64,000 nucleotides of DNA from Dreissena polymorpha. Taxonomy: Eukaryota; Mollusca; Bivalvia; Myida; Dreissenidae. The notes under the pieces are model-generated. The model ran no database searches and was not told the origin of the DNA. It saw only the letters and a list, made by a program, of their open reading frames with translations. Numbering within the stretch: the stretch's first letter is position 1; the number at the start of each line of letters is the position of its first letter. The translations under genes were made by a program, and so were the position numbers. This document shows positions 32,887 through 44,215 of the stretch, in pieces. The stretch lies in NCBI RefSeq assembly GCF_020536995.1, contig NC_068359.1, forward strand, positions 60,939,615 to 61,003,614. The letters are read 5' to 3'.

Positions 32887-33140
32887 CTGTTGAACACAAA
32901 TATGTTAGAGATACCACCCACAACGTATATTGGATACAGACAATGAATTTGTCCCCGATATTTTTATCCAAACCTATTGATTGCCGGTAAGTTTAAAAAA
33001 GTTCCACCTGATAATGTGTAATATTAATTCGAAATTATTTGCAGCGCGAAAACCTTCCATTTACGATAATTGACAGTGTTGAAAGTTCAAAACGATCCGT
33101 ACACATACACATTTAGGCGCACGTGTGAATTGTTTAATAC

Positions 33141-33798
33141 TGTTGTGCCGGTGCCCGGTCTACAAAATGCGCACATACCTCGTGATTGGGAACCAGCGAC
33201 AAATCGGTATAGTGCATGCTGGGTAGCACGAGTTTGTACGGTCTCTTATGCACGGGTGACTGATGCGAGTAGACGTATTTTCCCAAGCTGAGTATTGCTT
33301 GGAGTAATTGTGAGCCTGAGTGAGTAATTGTGAGCCTGAGTATAGGTTATATTGTATAATATTGTATTATATTGTATTTTATGTGTGTTCAACACGTATT
33401 TCCCTGGAAGGCCATTCCCAGAAGATATAAGTGAGTCTGTGACTGTGTATGTGAGTCTGTGAGTTGCCTGTGATTGTGTCAATGACACGCATTTCCCTGG
33501 AAGTGTATTCCCAGAAGTATATGTGTATGTAAGCCGGTGACTGTGTGTTTAAGTACGTATTTGCCTGGAGGTGTATTCCCAGAAGTACATGTATAGTGCC
33601 ATTTTGTGACGTGCAACCGACGAGTATAGCCGACGAGTATAGCCGACGAGTTCCCTCGAAGACGACGAGGACGATTGGTGCCATCCTGACGAGCATTCCA
33701 GTTGATGCCCATGTGAGTAGTTTAGTATCTTGTCGTTGCTAGTAATTGCTGTAGTGGTTGTGAAAGAACCCCAAAGAGCTAACCGTGAAAACACTACA
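33141..33798 (+). repeat. 5' LTR (658 bp)
   Basis: Starts TGTTGTGCCGGTGCCCGG, ends GAAAACACTACA. It contains three imperfect internal units with CCTGGA(A/G)G, (T/C)ATTCCCAGAAG and GTGAGTCTGTGAC-like spacers (33395-33600), and a triplicated CGACGAGTATAGC motif. Confidence 0.92.
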
Positions 33799-33799
33799 A

Positions 33800-33817
33800 T
33801 GGCGCCCAACGTGGGGC
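33800..33817 (+). other. Primer-binding site
   Basis: TGGCGCCCAACGTGGGGC one base after the LTR end; the TGG start fits pairing with a tRNA CCA end. Primer tRNA not assigned. Confidence 0.8.
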
Positions 33818-34620
33818 AAAGTGAAAATTGTGTTTAACGGTTAGGCTAGTTGCAAAATCAATCGGATTCGCATAATTTATTTTCAATCGACGTATCAAAT
33901 TTAATTTGAAGTGTATAGAAACTGTCCGTTTCATAAAACGTGATTTCTGTTGTTAACTTGTTGAACTCAGTGTTCGTCTATTTTAAGAAGTGTGTAACAA
34001 ACAGACGGCATCGTAGGTTTTTTTTCCATTGTTGGCATTCGCCGGCCATGTTATCAGTTGGTGAAATATTTCTTAAAAAACGTGATTGTCCAATGCTGTT
34101 TGTTACAGTTTAATTGCTTGTGTAATCAACGGATGGCCACGTGTTTTTTTATTGGCAATTTTCCCGTGATTAGTTGGCGCGTATTCTGTGCGCAGCAGTT
34201 CATGAAAAACGTGTTTGGTTGACTGTTGTATATAGCAGTGTAAATTGCTGATATATCGGTAACTAAAGTCCGAGGAAATAGAAGTTTACACGCACGAGTT
34301 TTGTCCTTGGCAATTCTTTTTATAGCAGTGCTTTTGCGAATGTAAACTGGGTCCCGGGAAATTGGTGCTTAACTACAAGTTAAAGCGGCGTGTTTTTTAT
34401 TTGCAGTTTTTATTGATTATTTATAGAAAAAACAGCGATAGCGATCTTATTAATTGGTAATTATTGGGCAATTTAGTTTTAATTGTGTAGGCTAATTGCC
34501 ATTTTTATTTAGGTATTAATTTTTATTAAGTTAATAGTAATTTAAATGAGTAGACTCCGCGATGCCCAGAAAAAGGTAAAGGCCGAGCTGGCCGCCCAGA
34601 TATCCAACTTCGAGGTGGAG

Positions 34621-35560
34621 ATTACGAACAGAACAGAACAGAACAGACATTTTATTTAGACTTATACATAAGTACATCGTCTTAATAAAAACAGTATAAA
34701 ATAAATATGTCACGTTTTCATTTAATTTAAGTTGAAAACAAATATATATATAAAACACACACACAAAAAAATACAAATGAAGAAAAAGCATATAGTAAAT
34801 TTTCTAAACATATAATGACAGAAAGATTTGTAGGTGATACCGGTTAGACTCTATATGGTATTATTGATAAATGAATTGCGAATTACAAATGCTTCTTTTA
34901 TATATTTACACAACTTGACAAGTTCGTTTTTATCGGATGAAGTCAGTAATTGGTGATACTTAAACACAGATGGATTAACATATAAATACCTTTTAAGGTA
35001 TTTTTGTCGTAAAACACTAAAACATGGACAAATACAAACAAAGTGAAACTCATCTTCAATATCTCTACTATTGCAACAAACACAGTATCTTTCGTTGCGA
35101 GGAATATTATTACGCCCATATCTCCCAGTTTGGATTCTCAGTGAGTGAACAGAAATTCTTAACTTAACAAATTGGGTACGCAAACTCCTTGGTAACAAAT
35201 CCAAGTAAGATTCGTATACAATTGTAGGTTTAACAACTCTGTACATGTCTAATACAGTACTGTTACTTAATGTACCAAACCATTCCTGTTTAAATGTATC
35301 TATAAGTCTATTTCTAAACTGACATATAAAAGAATTAACACACACAGAGCTAGGGTTATTAAAAACATATCCATAACCATAATCGTTTAACAACTGTTTA
35401 ATATGTGAGACCCAATTGATGATTCCTTTATGACACTCTACAACATTCATATTATACACAGTTTGGAGAATAATATTATCACTCAATCTAATTTTAAACC
35501 AATATTTTAACATTCTTATTAAACGATTTATGTAAAGTGGGTACGGTTTACGACTTGCTG
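34621..35560 (-). mobile_element. 5'-truncated LINE inserted in the gag-like region
   Basis: 940 bp flanked by a 7-bp duplication GGTGGAG (34614-34620, 35561-35567). The minus strand encodes the C-terminal end of a non-LTR retrotransposon protein, ending at 34851, with a zinc-binding pattern CVCCNSRDIEDEFHFVCICP typical of the region after the RT. The 3' end is an (GTTCT)n tail. Truncated upstream of the RT core. Confidence 0.85.
34851..35560 (-). pseudogene. C-terminal fragment of LINE reverse-transcriptase protein
   Basis: About 236 codons, e.g. LLPRSLRTQFVKLRISVHSL and the CxxC...HxxxC pattern, then a stop at 34851. No catalytic RT motifs (FADD box) remain because the copy is 5'-truncated. 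The longer open frame upstream runs antisense into the host LTR element and is not part of it. Confidence 0.8.
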
Positions 35561-36754
35561 GGTGGAGCTCCAGGTTAGGTTGCTGGAAGAAGCCGTCAGT
35601 GCGCTGCCGACAGTGCAAGATGTCGTCCGTGACATTGGGGTGTGCATGGACGAGAGCACTGTAGGAGGCAACGATGAGACTGGCCGCGTCGGTGATGTAG
35701 TTCCATTGGTGCAGCCGACAGTACAAAGAGTCGTCCGTGACATTGGGGTGTTTACCGACGATAGTACTCAAGGAGGCAACGATGACACTGGGCGCGTCGG
35801 TGATGTAGTTCCGTTGGTGCTGCCGACAGTACAAAGAGTCGTCCGTGACACTGGGGTGTTCACCGACGATAGTACTCAAGGAGACAACGATGAGATTGGC
35901 TGCGTCGATGATGCGGTTCCGTTGGCGCTACCAACAGTTCGCAAAGTTGTCCGTCACATTGGGGTGTGTACCGACATAAGCACTGAAGGAGGCAACGGTG
36001 AGACTGTCGGCGTCGGCGGCAGAGAAGACAAGTTCACCGAAGGCGTCGATGACGCGGTTCCGTTGGCGCTACCAACAGTTCGCGAAGTTGTCAGTCACAT
36101 TGGTGTGTGTACCGACATAAGCACTGAAGGAGACCATGGAGATCCTGTGTGCGATGATGAATTTCGCGTGCAGCGCGTTGCGGTTCAGTCTGCGGAGGCG
36201 GCTAAAAACATGGCGACCGACAGGGCCGACCAGATGGTGGCCAAAATAGCCCAACGAAAAGCTGCTGAAACTACTCCGGCCAAAGGAAGGTCAGTCCCTG
36301 TCAGACGGGCGACAGAAGTTGCCGCGTGTGACCGCCGTGAGGTCGGCGCATGCGGATGCCGAGTTCTCCCAGATGACAGCTGGGAAGGTGGTGTTCGAAG
36401 ACTTGTTAGGCGTGGTTCCAAAGGGTGGCGACCCTCTAGTTCTCGCCGCTGGGAGCGGTCCCAGCGGTGGAAATTAGGTTGGCGACCACCAGAGCGTCTA
36501 ACTTCCAAAATCTGTACCGCCTAAAATTGTAAATGGCGAGGTTACTTGTTAGTAAAACTAGGAAAACAATGCAAAATACAAAAGATCCCCAATTTAAAAA
36601 AAATACAGTAAAGTTGCAGTGACATTCTATTCGCGGTGTTGATAATGTATTACGGTGTACGCGGAGTATAAAAGTAATAGTTCTCTTAGACATTTCGATA
36701 GTAGTAAGCATGTGAGATTTGGGGTATACTCTAGTAGTAACACTAAAAGCAGCA

Positions 36755-36829
36755 GCAGTAGTAATGGTAGTAGTAGTAGTAGTAGAAGTAGTAGTAGTAG
36801 TAGTTGTAGTAGTAGTAGAAGTAGTTGTG

Positions 36830-36916
<87 letters not shown>

Positions 36917-36930
36917 AAAGTAGTTGCTAT
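36755..36930. repeat. (AGT)n trinucleotide microsatellite
   Basis: Imperfect AGT repeats inside the LTR element, flanked by a direct repeat ACGCGGAGTATAAAAG at about 36658 and 37026. Frames (poly Ser, Val, Thr) are artefacts. Confidence 0.95.
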
Positions 36931-37174
36931 ATTAGTCGTTACTATAGTTGTATATATTATGCCCAAATACTTAATAAGATTCCACATATACTACCTCCAT
37001 ACAATAAATGAATATTACCTAAAGTACGCGGAGTATAAAAGCAATAGTTCTCTTAGACATTTTGATTAGTTTGATTAGATTGTTTTGAATATATATATGT
37101 CCTATTGTCTCAGTTTAAGCCCAGTCTTTTATTGCAAATTGTTGGAACTATAAAATTGAAATTAATCTGAGCAG

Positions 37175-37243
37175 TGCTCTGCGAAATGGGGGTTTAATGA
37201 ATAGGCATAAAGTGTCGTCCCAAATTATCTTGTGCCGTCCGCG
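37175..37243. mobile_element. Fragment of the GTCGTCCC foldback family
   Basis: CAGTGCTCTGCGAAATGGGG then AAGTGTCGTCCCAAATTATC; only one arm is present within the LTR element interior. Confidence 0.6.
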
Positions 37244-37352
37244 CTTAACTTCCTGTAATTTTTGTATTACCGCGCTAAGAAGTGCTTTGCACAGTCACGG
37301 ATGTGTTTGATTATTTCCCGTGAAGTCTGTTGGATTTTTTTCCTTATGGTCG

Positions 37353-37959
37353 GGTGTGACATTGTCGGACGACCGCTGTCACACCGCACCATCGGATGTG
37401 GTAACTACGCAGATGGTGAATAGGAACCCGGTTTCCCCTGCAATATCCCAGTATTGGCACCTCCGTCACCTTTTATCCTTCCATGTTATGATTTGTGAGT
37501 CGATCTAACTTCAATCACTTTGTCATTGCTGTATCATGTCATTTATTTCCGTAATTTTCTATAAATTCTTTTCTACCAACCATATGCCGAGCAATGTCGT
37601 AGAATTTTGTCGCATGAGTTTGTTTTTTATAGGTGACAGTGCTTGACGACCACTGTCACACTCAATACTATTGGCCGGAAGTGGTATTTCCCGGAGTTGT
37701 TCTTTTAAACAATATTTGCAGGTCTTTTTAAATTTGTGTGTGACCGTGCTTGACGGCAACTGTCTCTAGCGTCACTTTGATTTTTTAAATGGCCGGAGAT
37801 GTTTCCCGGTGCATGTACACTTTTATTTTGTTTTTGTAAAGTACATTATTTCTCAGTGTGATCACCACATTCCAATACATAAGTGACTGTACTTGTTGGA
37901 CGAAAGCCAACAAGAATGTTTTTTCTTGATTAAGCAATTGTCGGACGATAGCCGACAAT
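37353..37959 (+). other. Series of small hairpins in the LTR element 3' interior
   Basis: Repeated inverted units: 37353-37385 (TGTGACATTGTCGGACGACC), 37633-37659 (GTGACAGTGCTTGACGACCA), 37892-37914 (CTTGTTGGACGAAAGCCAAC) and 37937-37959 (ATTGTCGGACGATAGCCGAC); a related one is near 38982-39004. Loops share GGACGA. No frame crosses them. Confidence 0.6.
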
Positions 37960-38369
37960 AATGTTGTTTTTTTTTTAATTAACTAATGTGATGGAAATTT
38001 TCTTATGCAAGAAACATATTGGTCACTAACCGCTAGAATGCAGCGGTCTGTATGTACCCCGCTATGCGCTGGCACTCCTGTGCCTGCGGGAGGGGGATCA
38101 TGGTCCCATTTGAGTCTTTGTCTCTTCTGCCTTGGGTGCGACCGTACGGCGGCGGCCCAAGAGGAGAAAAGTGGGAGGAATGTAGTGGGTACAATAGTTT
38201 TATTTTAGTTGTCTTTTCCTCCATATAATGTCAATGATTATGTTGCAAAATGTACGTTCTCTATGTGAAATTAAAAGCAATTGTATGTATTATTTGGACA
38301 AAAATAAGATTATTTTTATTCTTATATTTTTAACCTTTTTGTCACTTAGATATTATTTTAACGCATTTG

Positions 38370-38495
38370 TGGTGCCTTAGAAGGTTACGTTTCTTGTGAT
38401 TTTTATTTTAATATAACCAGGGGGATTTTTATTGCCTTAGAAAGTTAAATTTCTTGTGATTTTTATTTTAATATAACCAAGAGGATTTTTATTGT
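38370..38495. repeat. 61-bp tandem duplication in the LTR element interior
   Basis: GCCTTAGAA(G/A)GTTA and TTTCTTGTGATTTTTATTTT, then AATATAACCA(G/A), occur twice in succession. Confidence 0.85.
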
Positions 38496-39096
38496 ATATT
38501 ATGCAGTCACATGCAGAGGGCGTAGGCCTTCTCATTTGGACTGCGAGGGGATGTATTTGTATGATATTTTATGATTTTATTTGATAAGTTATTGTATTTG
38601 TTAAAATTTGTGAAAATGGATTGTAAGGTGGGTGCTCCTGTCCATTCATTGTGTAGACAAGAAAAGGACAGGAGAAACCTGACCTTGTTTTTTTGAATAT
38701 TGAATCAAAAAGCTTTGATAAGGCACCTGAATTGATTATTATATTAATACACTCGAGTTTATAGGCATATTGAGACACTTGAGTTAATGGGGTGTTATTT
38801 TTGTTGGTACGGGCCGGTTTGTTTAAATTATAAATATATACAGGATGACCTGTCGCTGGATATTAAACATTTGTTTTTGTGTAGTGTTTTAATAATTATA
38901 TTACAGGCCAATGGGTACTGACGTTTAATGGAGATGCATTAACTTTAGTTGTGGTCTATGGCAGGCGTTGCGCCAAAAGAGAGGTCGGACGAAAGCCATA
39001 CCTGACTTGGGGAGTTAGGTCAAGGTGCTTTCGCAAGGGGCACTATTACTTCATCGGTAGCGCCGGTACGATTCCTTCGCTGTGTGGCGTCGTCCC

Positions 39097-39118
39097 AAAA
39101 GGACAAAAGTGGGAGGAG
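39097..39118 (+). other. Polypurine tract
   Basis: AAAAGGACAAAAGTGGGAGG lies directly before the 3' LTR. A near-copy, AGAGGAGAAAAGTGGGAGGA, occurs at 38160-38180 and may be a second or duplicated tract. Confidence 0.75.
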
Positions 39119-39224
39119 TGTTGTGCCGGTGCCCGGTCTACAAAATGCGCACATACCTCGTGTTTGGGAACCAGCGACAAATCGGTATAGTGCATGCTGG
39201 GTAGCACGAGTTTGTACGGTCTCT

Positions 39225-42200
39225 ATCTATCTATCTATATATACTGCTAGTCGCCAACAATTAGCATTACAAGCAGGTGCGTGTCAGTGCTAGGAAATTA
39301 AGGAAGAAGTGTATAGGAGATAAAAGTAATACATAATGTATTTGTGAGACATAGAAACAAAGGTGATAGTGTTAGTTAAAAGAAGGAATATACAGATAAA
39401 AGGTTAAAAACAGCCAACCTGCTTAGAAACTGTGGTCTAGTTTGGTCACCCCCAGCCTAAACTGGTCCAGGGTAGGTGCCTGTACAATATTGGCTGGTAG
39501 AGAGTTCCATAGGACAATAGTGGCTGGATAGAAGGAGAATTTATAGTAGTTGCTTGGAGTAGGGATTTGTCTGAATGAAAGAGGGTGCAAATGTCTAGTG
39601 AGCCGGGTCGGAGGAGTGACATAGGGAGGCATTGGTACAGCAACCAGTCCGTGGACAATTTTATAGAACATCAGTAGCCGGGAGTCATACCTTCTGTTCT
39701 CGAGTGAACGCCACCCTAATTTGTCTAGCATGTGTGTGACACTGTTGTGATATGAGTAATCATTTGTAACCCATCGAGCGGCCCTGCGTTGGACCATCTC
39801 GATCTTGTTTATGTTGTGTTGTGTGTGTGGGCTCCACACTGAGCTACTATACTCAAGTTGTGGGCGGACCAGGGTTTTGAAGGCAAATTCTCTAATGCGT
39901 GGGTGTTTTATGGGAATGTTTCGTTTGATGAAGTTTAGTGTTTGACTGGCTGTTGCAGTAACCTGGTTTATGTGTTTATTCCAGCTGAGGTCAGATGTGA
40001 TGCTAACACCCAAGTATTTAGCTTCACTAACTGTTTCTAGAATATGACCGTGGAGTGTGTAAGTGGATTTGTAGGGACGTTTTGACCTGGTGATGTTCAT
40101 AACCGTACACTTGGAAGGATTAAATTCCATATCCCAAGTGTGTTCCCATTTTTGTAGCCGATCTAGATCTTCTTGCAGGGTATTTTGTTCAGTGGGATTG
40201 TTGACCGTGATGTAGACAGCAGTGTCATCAGCAAATAACCGGACCTGTGACACTATGTTTTCTGGCAGATCGTTTATGTAGAGCAAGAAGAGGAGAGGGC
40301 CGAGAACAGAGCCCTGGGGGACACCTGATGTGACTGGAACCTCGTCTGAATTGTCACCATTTACCAAGACAGACTGAAGTCGACCTATAAGGAAAGATTT
40401 AACCCATTGTAATGTGCTATCTTGGATGCCGTGTTGGTGCAGTTTGTAGAGTAACTTCATGTGATTGACCTTGTCGAACGCTTTCGAGAAATCCAGGAGT
40501 ATTAGATCTGTTTGTTGACCATGAATAAGGTTCCTGGATAAGTCCTCTACAAGTCCTATGAGCTGTGTCTCGCATGACAGTTTTGACCTAAAGCCATGCT
40601 GGAGATGGAAAAGAATGTTGTTGACCTGGAAGTGTTTGGTGATGTTTGAGGCGACGATATGTTCCATGACTTTGCAAAGAACACATGTCAGTGAAATCGG
40701 CCTGTAGTTAGCAGGGTTACTTTTGTCGCCTTTTTTGAAAAGGGGGGTGACGTTCGCCTTGATCCAGTCGGAGGGGACAGTGCCTGTGTCTAGAGATTTT
40801 TGAAAGAGTCTGGTAACCAAGGGGGCAATTTGTATGCTTAGATTTTTGAGGACAATAGGCTTGATATTGTCAGGGCCGCAAGCTTTGCCAGTCTGCAAGT
40901 TGGACAGAAGCTTTTGGACACCACTTACACTTATAGAGATTTCGGGCATTTTGGGGTATTTTGTCTTAGGGGTGTTTCTGAACAGGGTTTGGGCTTTCAT
41001 TAAACAGAGTTGACCTAATTTTAGAGGATTCATTGGGGTGAAGACGGACTGAAATTGGCGATTGAGGAAGTTTGCTTGACCCTTGCTATCAGTGATAAGA
41101 TTATCATTTTCCAGTAGAGGAGCGATACCTTGGGTATCCTGTTTAGCATTTTTGATTGTGGAGAAGAGCTTCTTACGGGAGAAATTTTGACCTGTGTGGG
41201 GGGTGTCTGGATCACCGGACTGCGCTTCGAGTACGTATTCAAGGTAACTGTTGTGGGCCTGATTTATTTTATTTTTAACCTGATTTCTGAGTTTTCTATA
41301 CTGTTGTTTGACCTTGGGACTGCCAGTTTTCTGTTTAACATATAATTTATTTCTTTTTCTTATTTGTCTTAGGATACTTTGGGTGATCCAGGGAAGAGAG
41401 GGTTTTGATCCTAACCTCTTTGAGGGAATAAAGAGGTCTGATCCCTCTCGGAGAAGGTCCTTGAATTCAGTCCATAGCTCTTCGATGGACTTAGATTGGT
41501 AATTTGTGAACATGGTAGGGGACCTAGAAACAATGTATTGTTGAAAGTTGACCCAATTTGCTTTAAGGAATAGGTGTACAGTGCGGGGCTTTTGTCGATT
41601 TAGTCGGGGTTTGATATCGGAAGTGATTTGAACAATGTCGTGATCAGAGATACCAGCTACTGGCTTTACATTTTTAATGAGAGAGGGGTTTGACGTAAAG
41701 AACAGATCTAAAGTGTTTGTTAACCTTGTTGGGAAACTGACCATTTGTTGGAGAGAGAAGTCATTTATAAGTGATAGGAAGTCATCGTAGAGTTTTGGAA
41801 GGGAGCAACCATCTTTAACTGAGGGAATACCTTGGCTGTCCCAGGATAGTTTTGGAAAATTAAAGTCCCCAGTAAGCCACACTTTACCTTTGAGTTTGTT
41901 AACCAGTTGTAGTGACTTGTGTAATTCTAATATGCTATTTTCATCTTGTTCGTTGGGTCTGTAGTATGATCCCAAGTACAGGGGTTGAGCTCCAAATATT
42001 TCAAGTTTTAACCAAAGGATTTCACAGTTTGTTTGCAACTTTTTCATTTCTGAGACAACAATTGTATTTTTGACCAGGATAAAGACCCCACCCCCAGATT
42101 TACCTGTTGTTCTATCATGTCTGAATGGGGTGTAACCTAAGGATTGAGGAAAAATTTCGCTATCAGTGTGTTTGGGTGTAAGCCATGACTCTGTGCCAAA

Positions 42201-42235
42201 AACTATGTCAGGTTTATCTGAATCAAGAAGGGCAT
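39225..42235 (-). mobile_element. Jockey/CR1-type LINE inserted in the 3' LTR
   Basis: 3.0 kb, antisense to the LTR element, flanked by a 7-bp duplication GGTCTCT (39218-39224, 42236-42242). The 3' end has a (GATA)n tail (39225-39238). 5'-truncated within the endonuclease domain. The frame is open from the truncation point to the stop, which indicates a recent copy. Confidence 0.93.
39423..42235 (-). CDS. LINE endonuclease-reverse transcriptase, 5'-truncated
   Basis: An open frame of ~937 codons runs from the truncation point to a stop at 39423; the first Met is at 42047 (874 residues) and is not the native start. Numbered from that Met: APE-type endonuclease part with LTGDFNFPKLSW (~58-69) and SDHD (~133); reverse transcriptase with NYRPISLTC (~447), LLDFSKAFDKV (~517), SGVPQGSVLGPLLF (~572) and catalytic FADD (~603); then a C-terminal region with RRAARWV. 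The missing N-terminus includes the first endonuclease motifs, although GTESWL and GGGVFI remain upstream of the Met. Family: Jockey/CR1 group by these motifs. No internal stop seen. Confidence 0.93.
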
Positions 42236-42797
42236 GGTCTCTTATGCACGGGTGACTGATGCGAGTAGACGTATTTTCCCAAGCTGAGTATTGCTTGGAG
42301 TAATTGTGAGCCTGAGTGAATAATTGTGAGCCTGAGTATAGGTTATATTTTATTATATTGTATTATATTGTATTTTATGTGTGTTCAACACGTATTTCCT
42401 TGGAAGGCCATTCCCAGAAGATATAAGTGAGTCTGTGACTGTGTATGTGAGTCTGTGAGTTGCCTGTGATTGTGTCAATGACACGCATTTCCCTGGAAGT
42501 GTATTCCCAGAAGTATATGTGTATGTAAGCCGGTGACTGTGTGTTTAAGTACGTATTTGCCTGGAGGTGTATTCTCAGAAGTACATGTATAATGCCATTT
42601 TGTGACGTGCAACCGACGAGTATAGCCGACGAGTATAGCCGACGAGTTCCCTCGAAGACGACGAGGACGATTGGTGCCATCCTGACGAGCATTCCAGTTG
42701 ATGCCCGTGTGAGTAATTTAGTATCTTGTCGTTGCTAGTGATTGCTGTAGTTGTTGACGAACCCCACAAAAAGCTAACCGTGAAAACACTACAATAC

Positions 42798-43200
42798 CTA
42801 TATTTTTAATGGGGCATATAAAACACATACAAATTTGTTTTTATGTTATGCTCCTTTTAATTAATATCATTATGTTTTTTAATACTTCGAGCGGTAAATT
42901 AGTCACCTAAAACTATTTTGTTTCAAGTTTTACATCTCAATCATGTATTATTTTCAATTAACTAAACACAGTAAAAAAACGTATGTTTTTCACAAGCACC
43001 GTCTCAATTGCAAAGCACACAACGACACAGCATGCGTAACACAACTTCATATTTACCTAATCAGGTGAACTACACATCCATCCGATTCAATATCCCGACA
43101 ACCAATGGTCTAAACAATCAAGTTTCACACCTAACCATATCACCTGATCACATCTCAGAAAGGTGCAATACGCCATAAGAGCAACCTTTTACCATTTAGG
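42798..43200. other. AT-rich flank, no gene seen
   Basis: Unique-looking AT-rich DNA to the right of the LTR element target duplication. Confidence 0.4.
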
Positions 43201-43214
43201 GACGTATTTGCACG

Positions 43215-43425
43215 TATGTGTTGTCCCATAGAAAGTTAAATTAGATTTAATACCTTTTTATTAAATTCAAATTTAAAGGCTTCATATCCAACCCTTTGAT
43301 ACTGATGAGCAGCAAACAGCATAAAACCTGAACAGACTGCGAGTTACTCGCAGGCTGTTCTGGTTTTATGCTGTTTGCACATAGGCATTTTTAATTTGCT
43401 TCTGAGTGGGAAAGGGAAAATCTAG
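43215..43425. mobile_element. 'AACAGCATAAAACCTGAACAG' repeat copy
   Basis: GAGCAGCAAACAGCATAAAA, then GAACAGACTGCGAGTTACTC and GGCTGTTCTGGTTTTATGCT; same family as 15579-15810 and 62061-62273. Confidence 0.75.
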
Positions 43426-43639
43426 TGACGGTTTATTGCGGTAAAACATCGTCCGATTTCGAATAAGATCGTGTTGGCATATAGTGCCAGGAAAATCACT
43501 GAGCAATGTTTAGTTATCATCTAGGTATCGGGCAAAGCCTATACAGACAAAGGACGGCCACCTGTACAAAAACCAGAATTTAAAATTCAAAAAACACTTC
43601 CGAAATAGTATAATGTCATGTCTAGGGAAAATCGTTTAA

Positions 43640-44215
43640 TTATCTAACCTCAAATGTTTGCGAACTCGGTCAGCTCGTCTGGAAATCGTTCCTGAATGCC
43701 TGAATATGCTACCAATATTTGCCAGTTTGCTATATTTGCTTTTGTGAATTCAATTTTATATCGAAATGAATTGTGCTTAAACGTGACATTTACAACTCGC
43801 AATGAGATTTAAAAAGACCCGCGTCATGCAAAAACAGGTCTTATGCCATATGCGCCCATCCTAGCTTTAGCCCACACAGTATGCGCATCTCTCAGTCTGG
43901 TCAGGATATACATAATAAAACCATAAAACACTAAGTGATTTTATAGCGGACAGCATCGCCTCTGACCAGACTACGCAAATGCACAGGCTGGGTTTGAGCT
44001 ACGTTGGTCGAAACGCCATAAGACCCATTATTTGCATGACGTGGCTATGAATGTGTAATTTGAATGCTTTGAAAGAAAACTGCGTGTTAAATATTTACAT
44101 ACGCTATATTTTGACGGTGTAGAAATAAACTCATAATAAGCCATATTAGGACACATATGATGAGAGCTCCCGAAGTATTATTTGGATCCAGGAACACTAA
44201 TGTGTGGTTTATAAT
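43640..44215. repeat. Segmental duplication, copy 1
   Basis: Shares order and text with 47590-48050: CGTCTGGAAATCGTTCCTGA, CTCAGTCTGGTCAGGA, GTGATTTTATAGCG, ACAGCATCGCCT, GCATGACG(T/C)GGCTATGAA, GGACACATATGATG and CACTAATGTGTGGTTT. Diverged and non-coding. Confidence 0.85.

Larger units (their letters stand above)
34547..36524 (+). pseudogene. gag-like region of the LTR element, split by a LINE
   Basis: A frame starting MSRLRDAQKKVKAELAAQ follows a ~730 bp leader and is interrupted by the LINE at 34621-35560. Beyond it lies a gag-like stretch (35562-36524) with about five 36-codon tandem repeats rich in acidic and Val residues (35605-36170), then an Ala/Arg-rich part. No nucleocapsid zinc knuckle seen. 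Fossil. Confidence 0.6.
33141..42793 (+). mobile_element. LTR retroelement fossil, gag-like only, with two nested LINEs
   Basis: Complete element bounded by TGTTGTGCCGG ... AACACTACA LTRs and a 4-bp ATAC duplication (33137-33140, 42794-42797). Parts in order: 5' LTR 33141-33798, primer-binding site, leader, gag-like frame, long non-coding interior, polypurine tract, 3' LTR 39119-42793 (split by a LINE). No reverse transcriptase, RNase H or integrase frame is visible, so it is probably a non-autonomous gag-type derivative (Ty3/Gypsy or BEL-Pao; not decidable). LTRs differ at roughly 2-3% of compared positions, so the insertion is fairly young. Broken at least by two large insertions. Confidence 0.9.
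39119..42793 (+). repeat. 3' LTR, split by a LINE insertion
   Basis: LTR bases at 39119-39224 continue at 42236-42793 after the LINE. Pairing with the 5' LTR shows about a dozen to fifteen differences across ~560 comparable bases of the right part. Confidence 0.9.

Noticed and set aside
33379-33809. Minus-strand frames containing HIYFWEYTSRE and the duplicate set at 42375-42769
   Set aside because: They fall in the two LTRs and translate the LTR's internal short repeats in antisense.
36436-37069. Poly-Ser, poly-Val and poly-Thr frames
   Set aside because: Products of the (AGT)n microsatellite inside the LTR element.
38160-38180. Second LTR start after a polypurine-like tract
   Set aside because: AGAGGAGAAAAGTGGGAGGA is followed by TGTAGTGGG, which does not match the LTR start TGTTGTGCC; probably a duplicated tract only.
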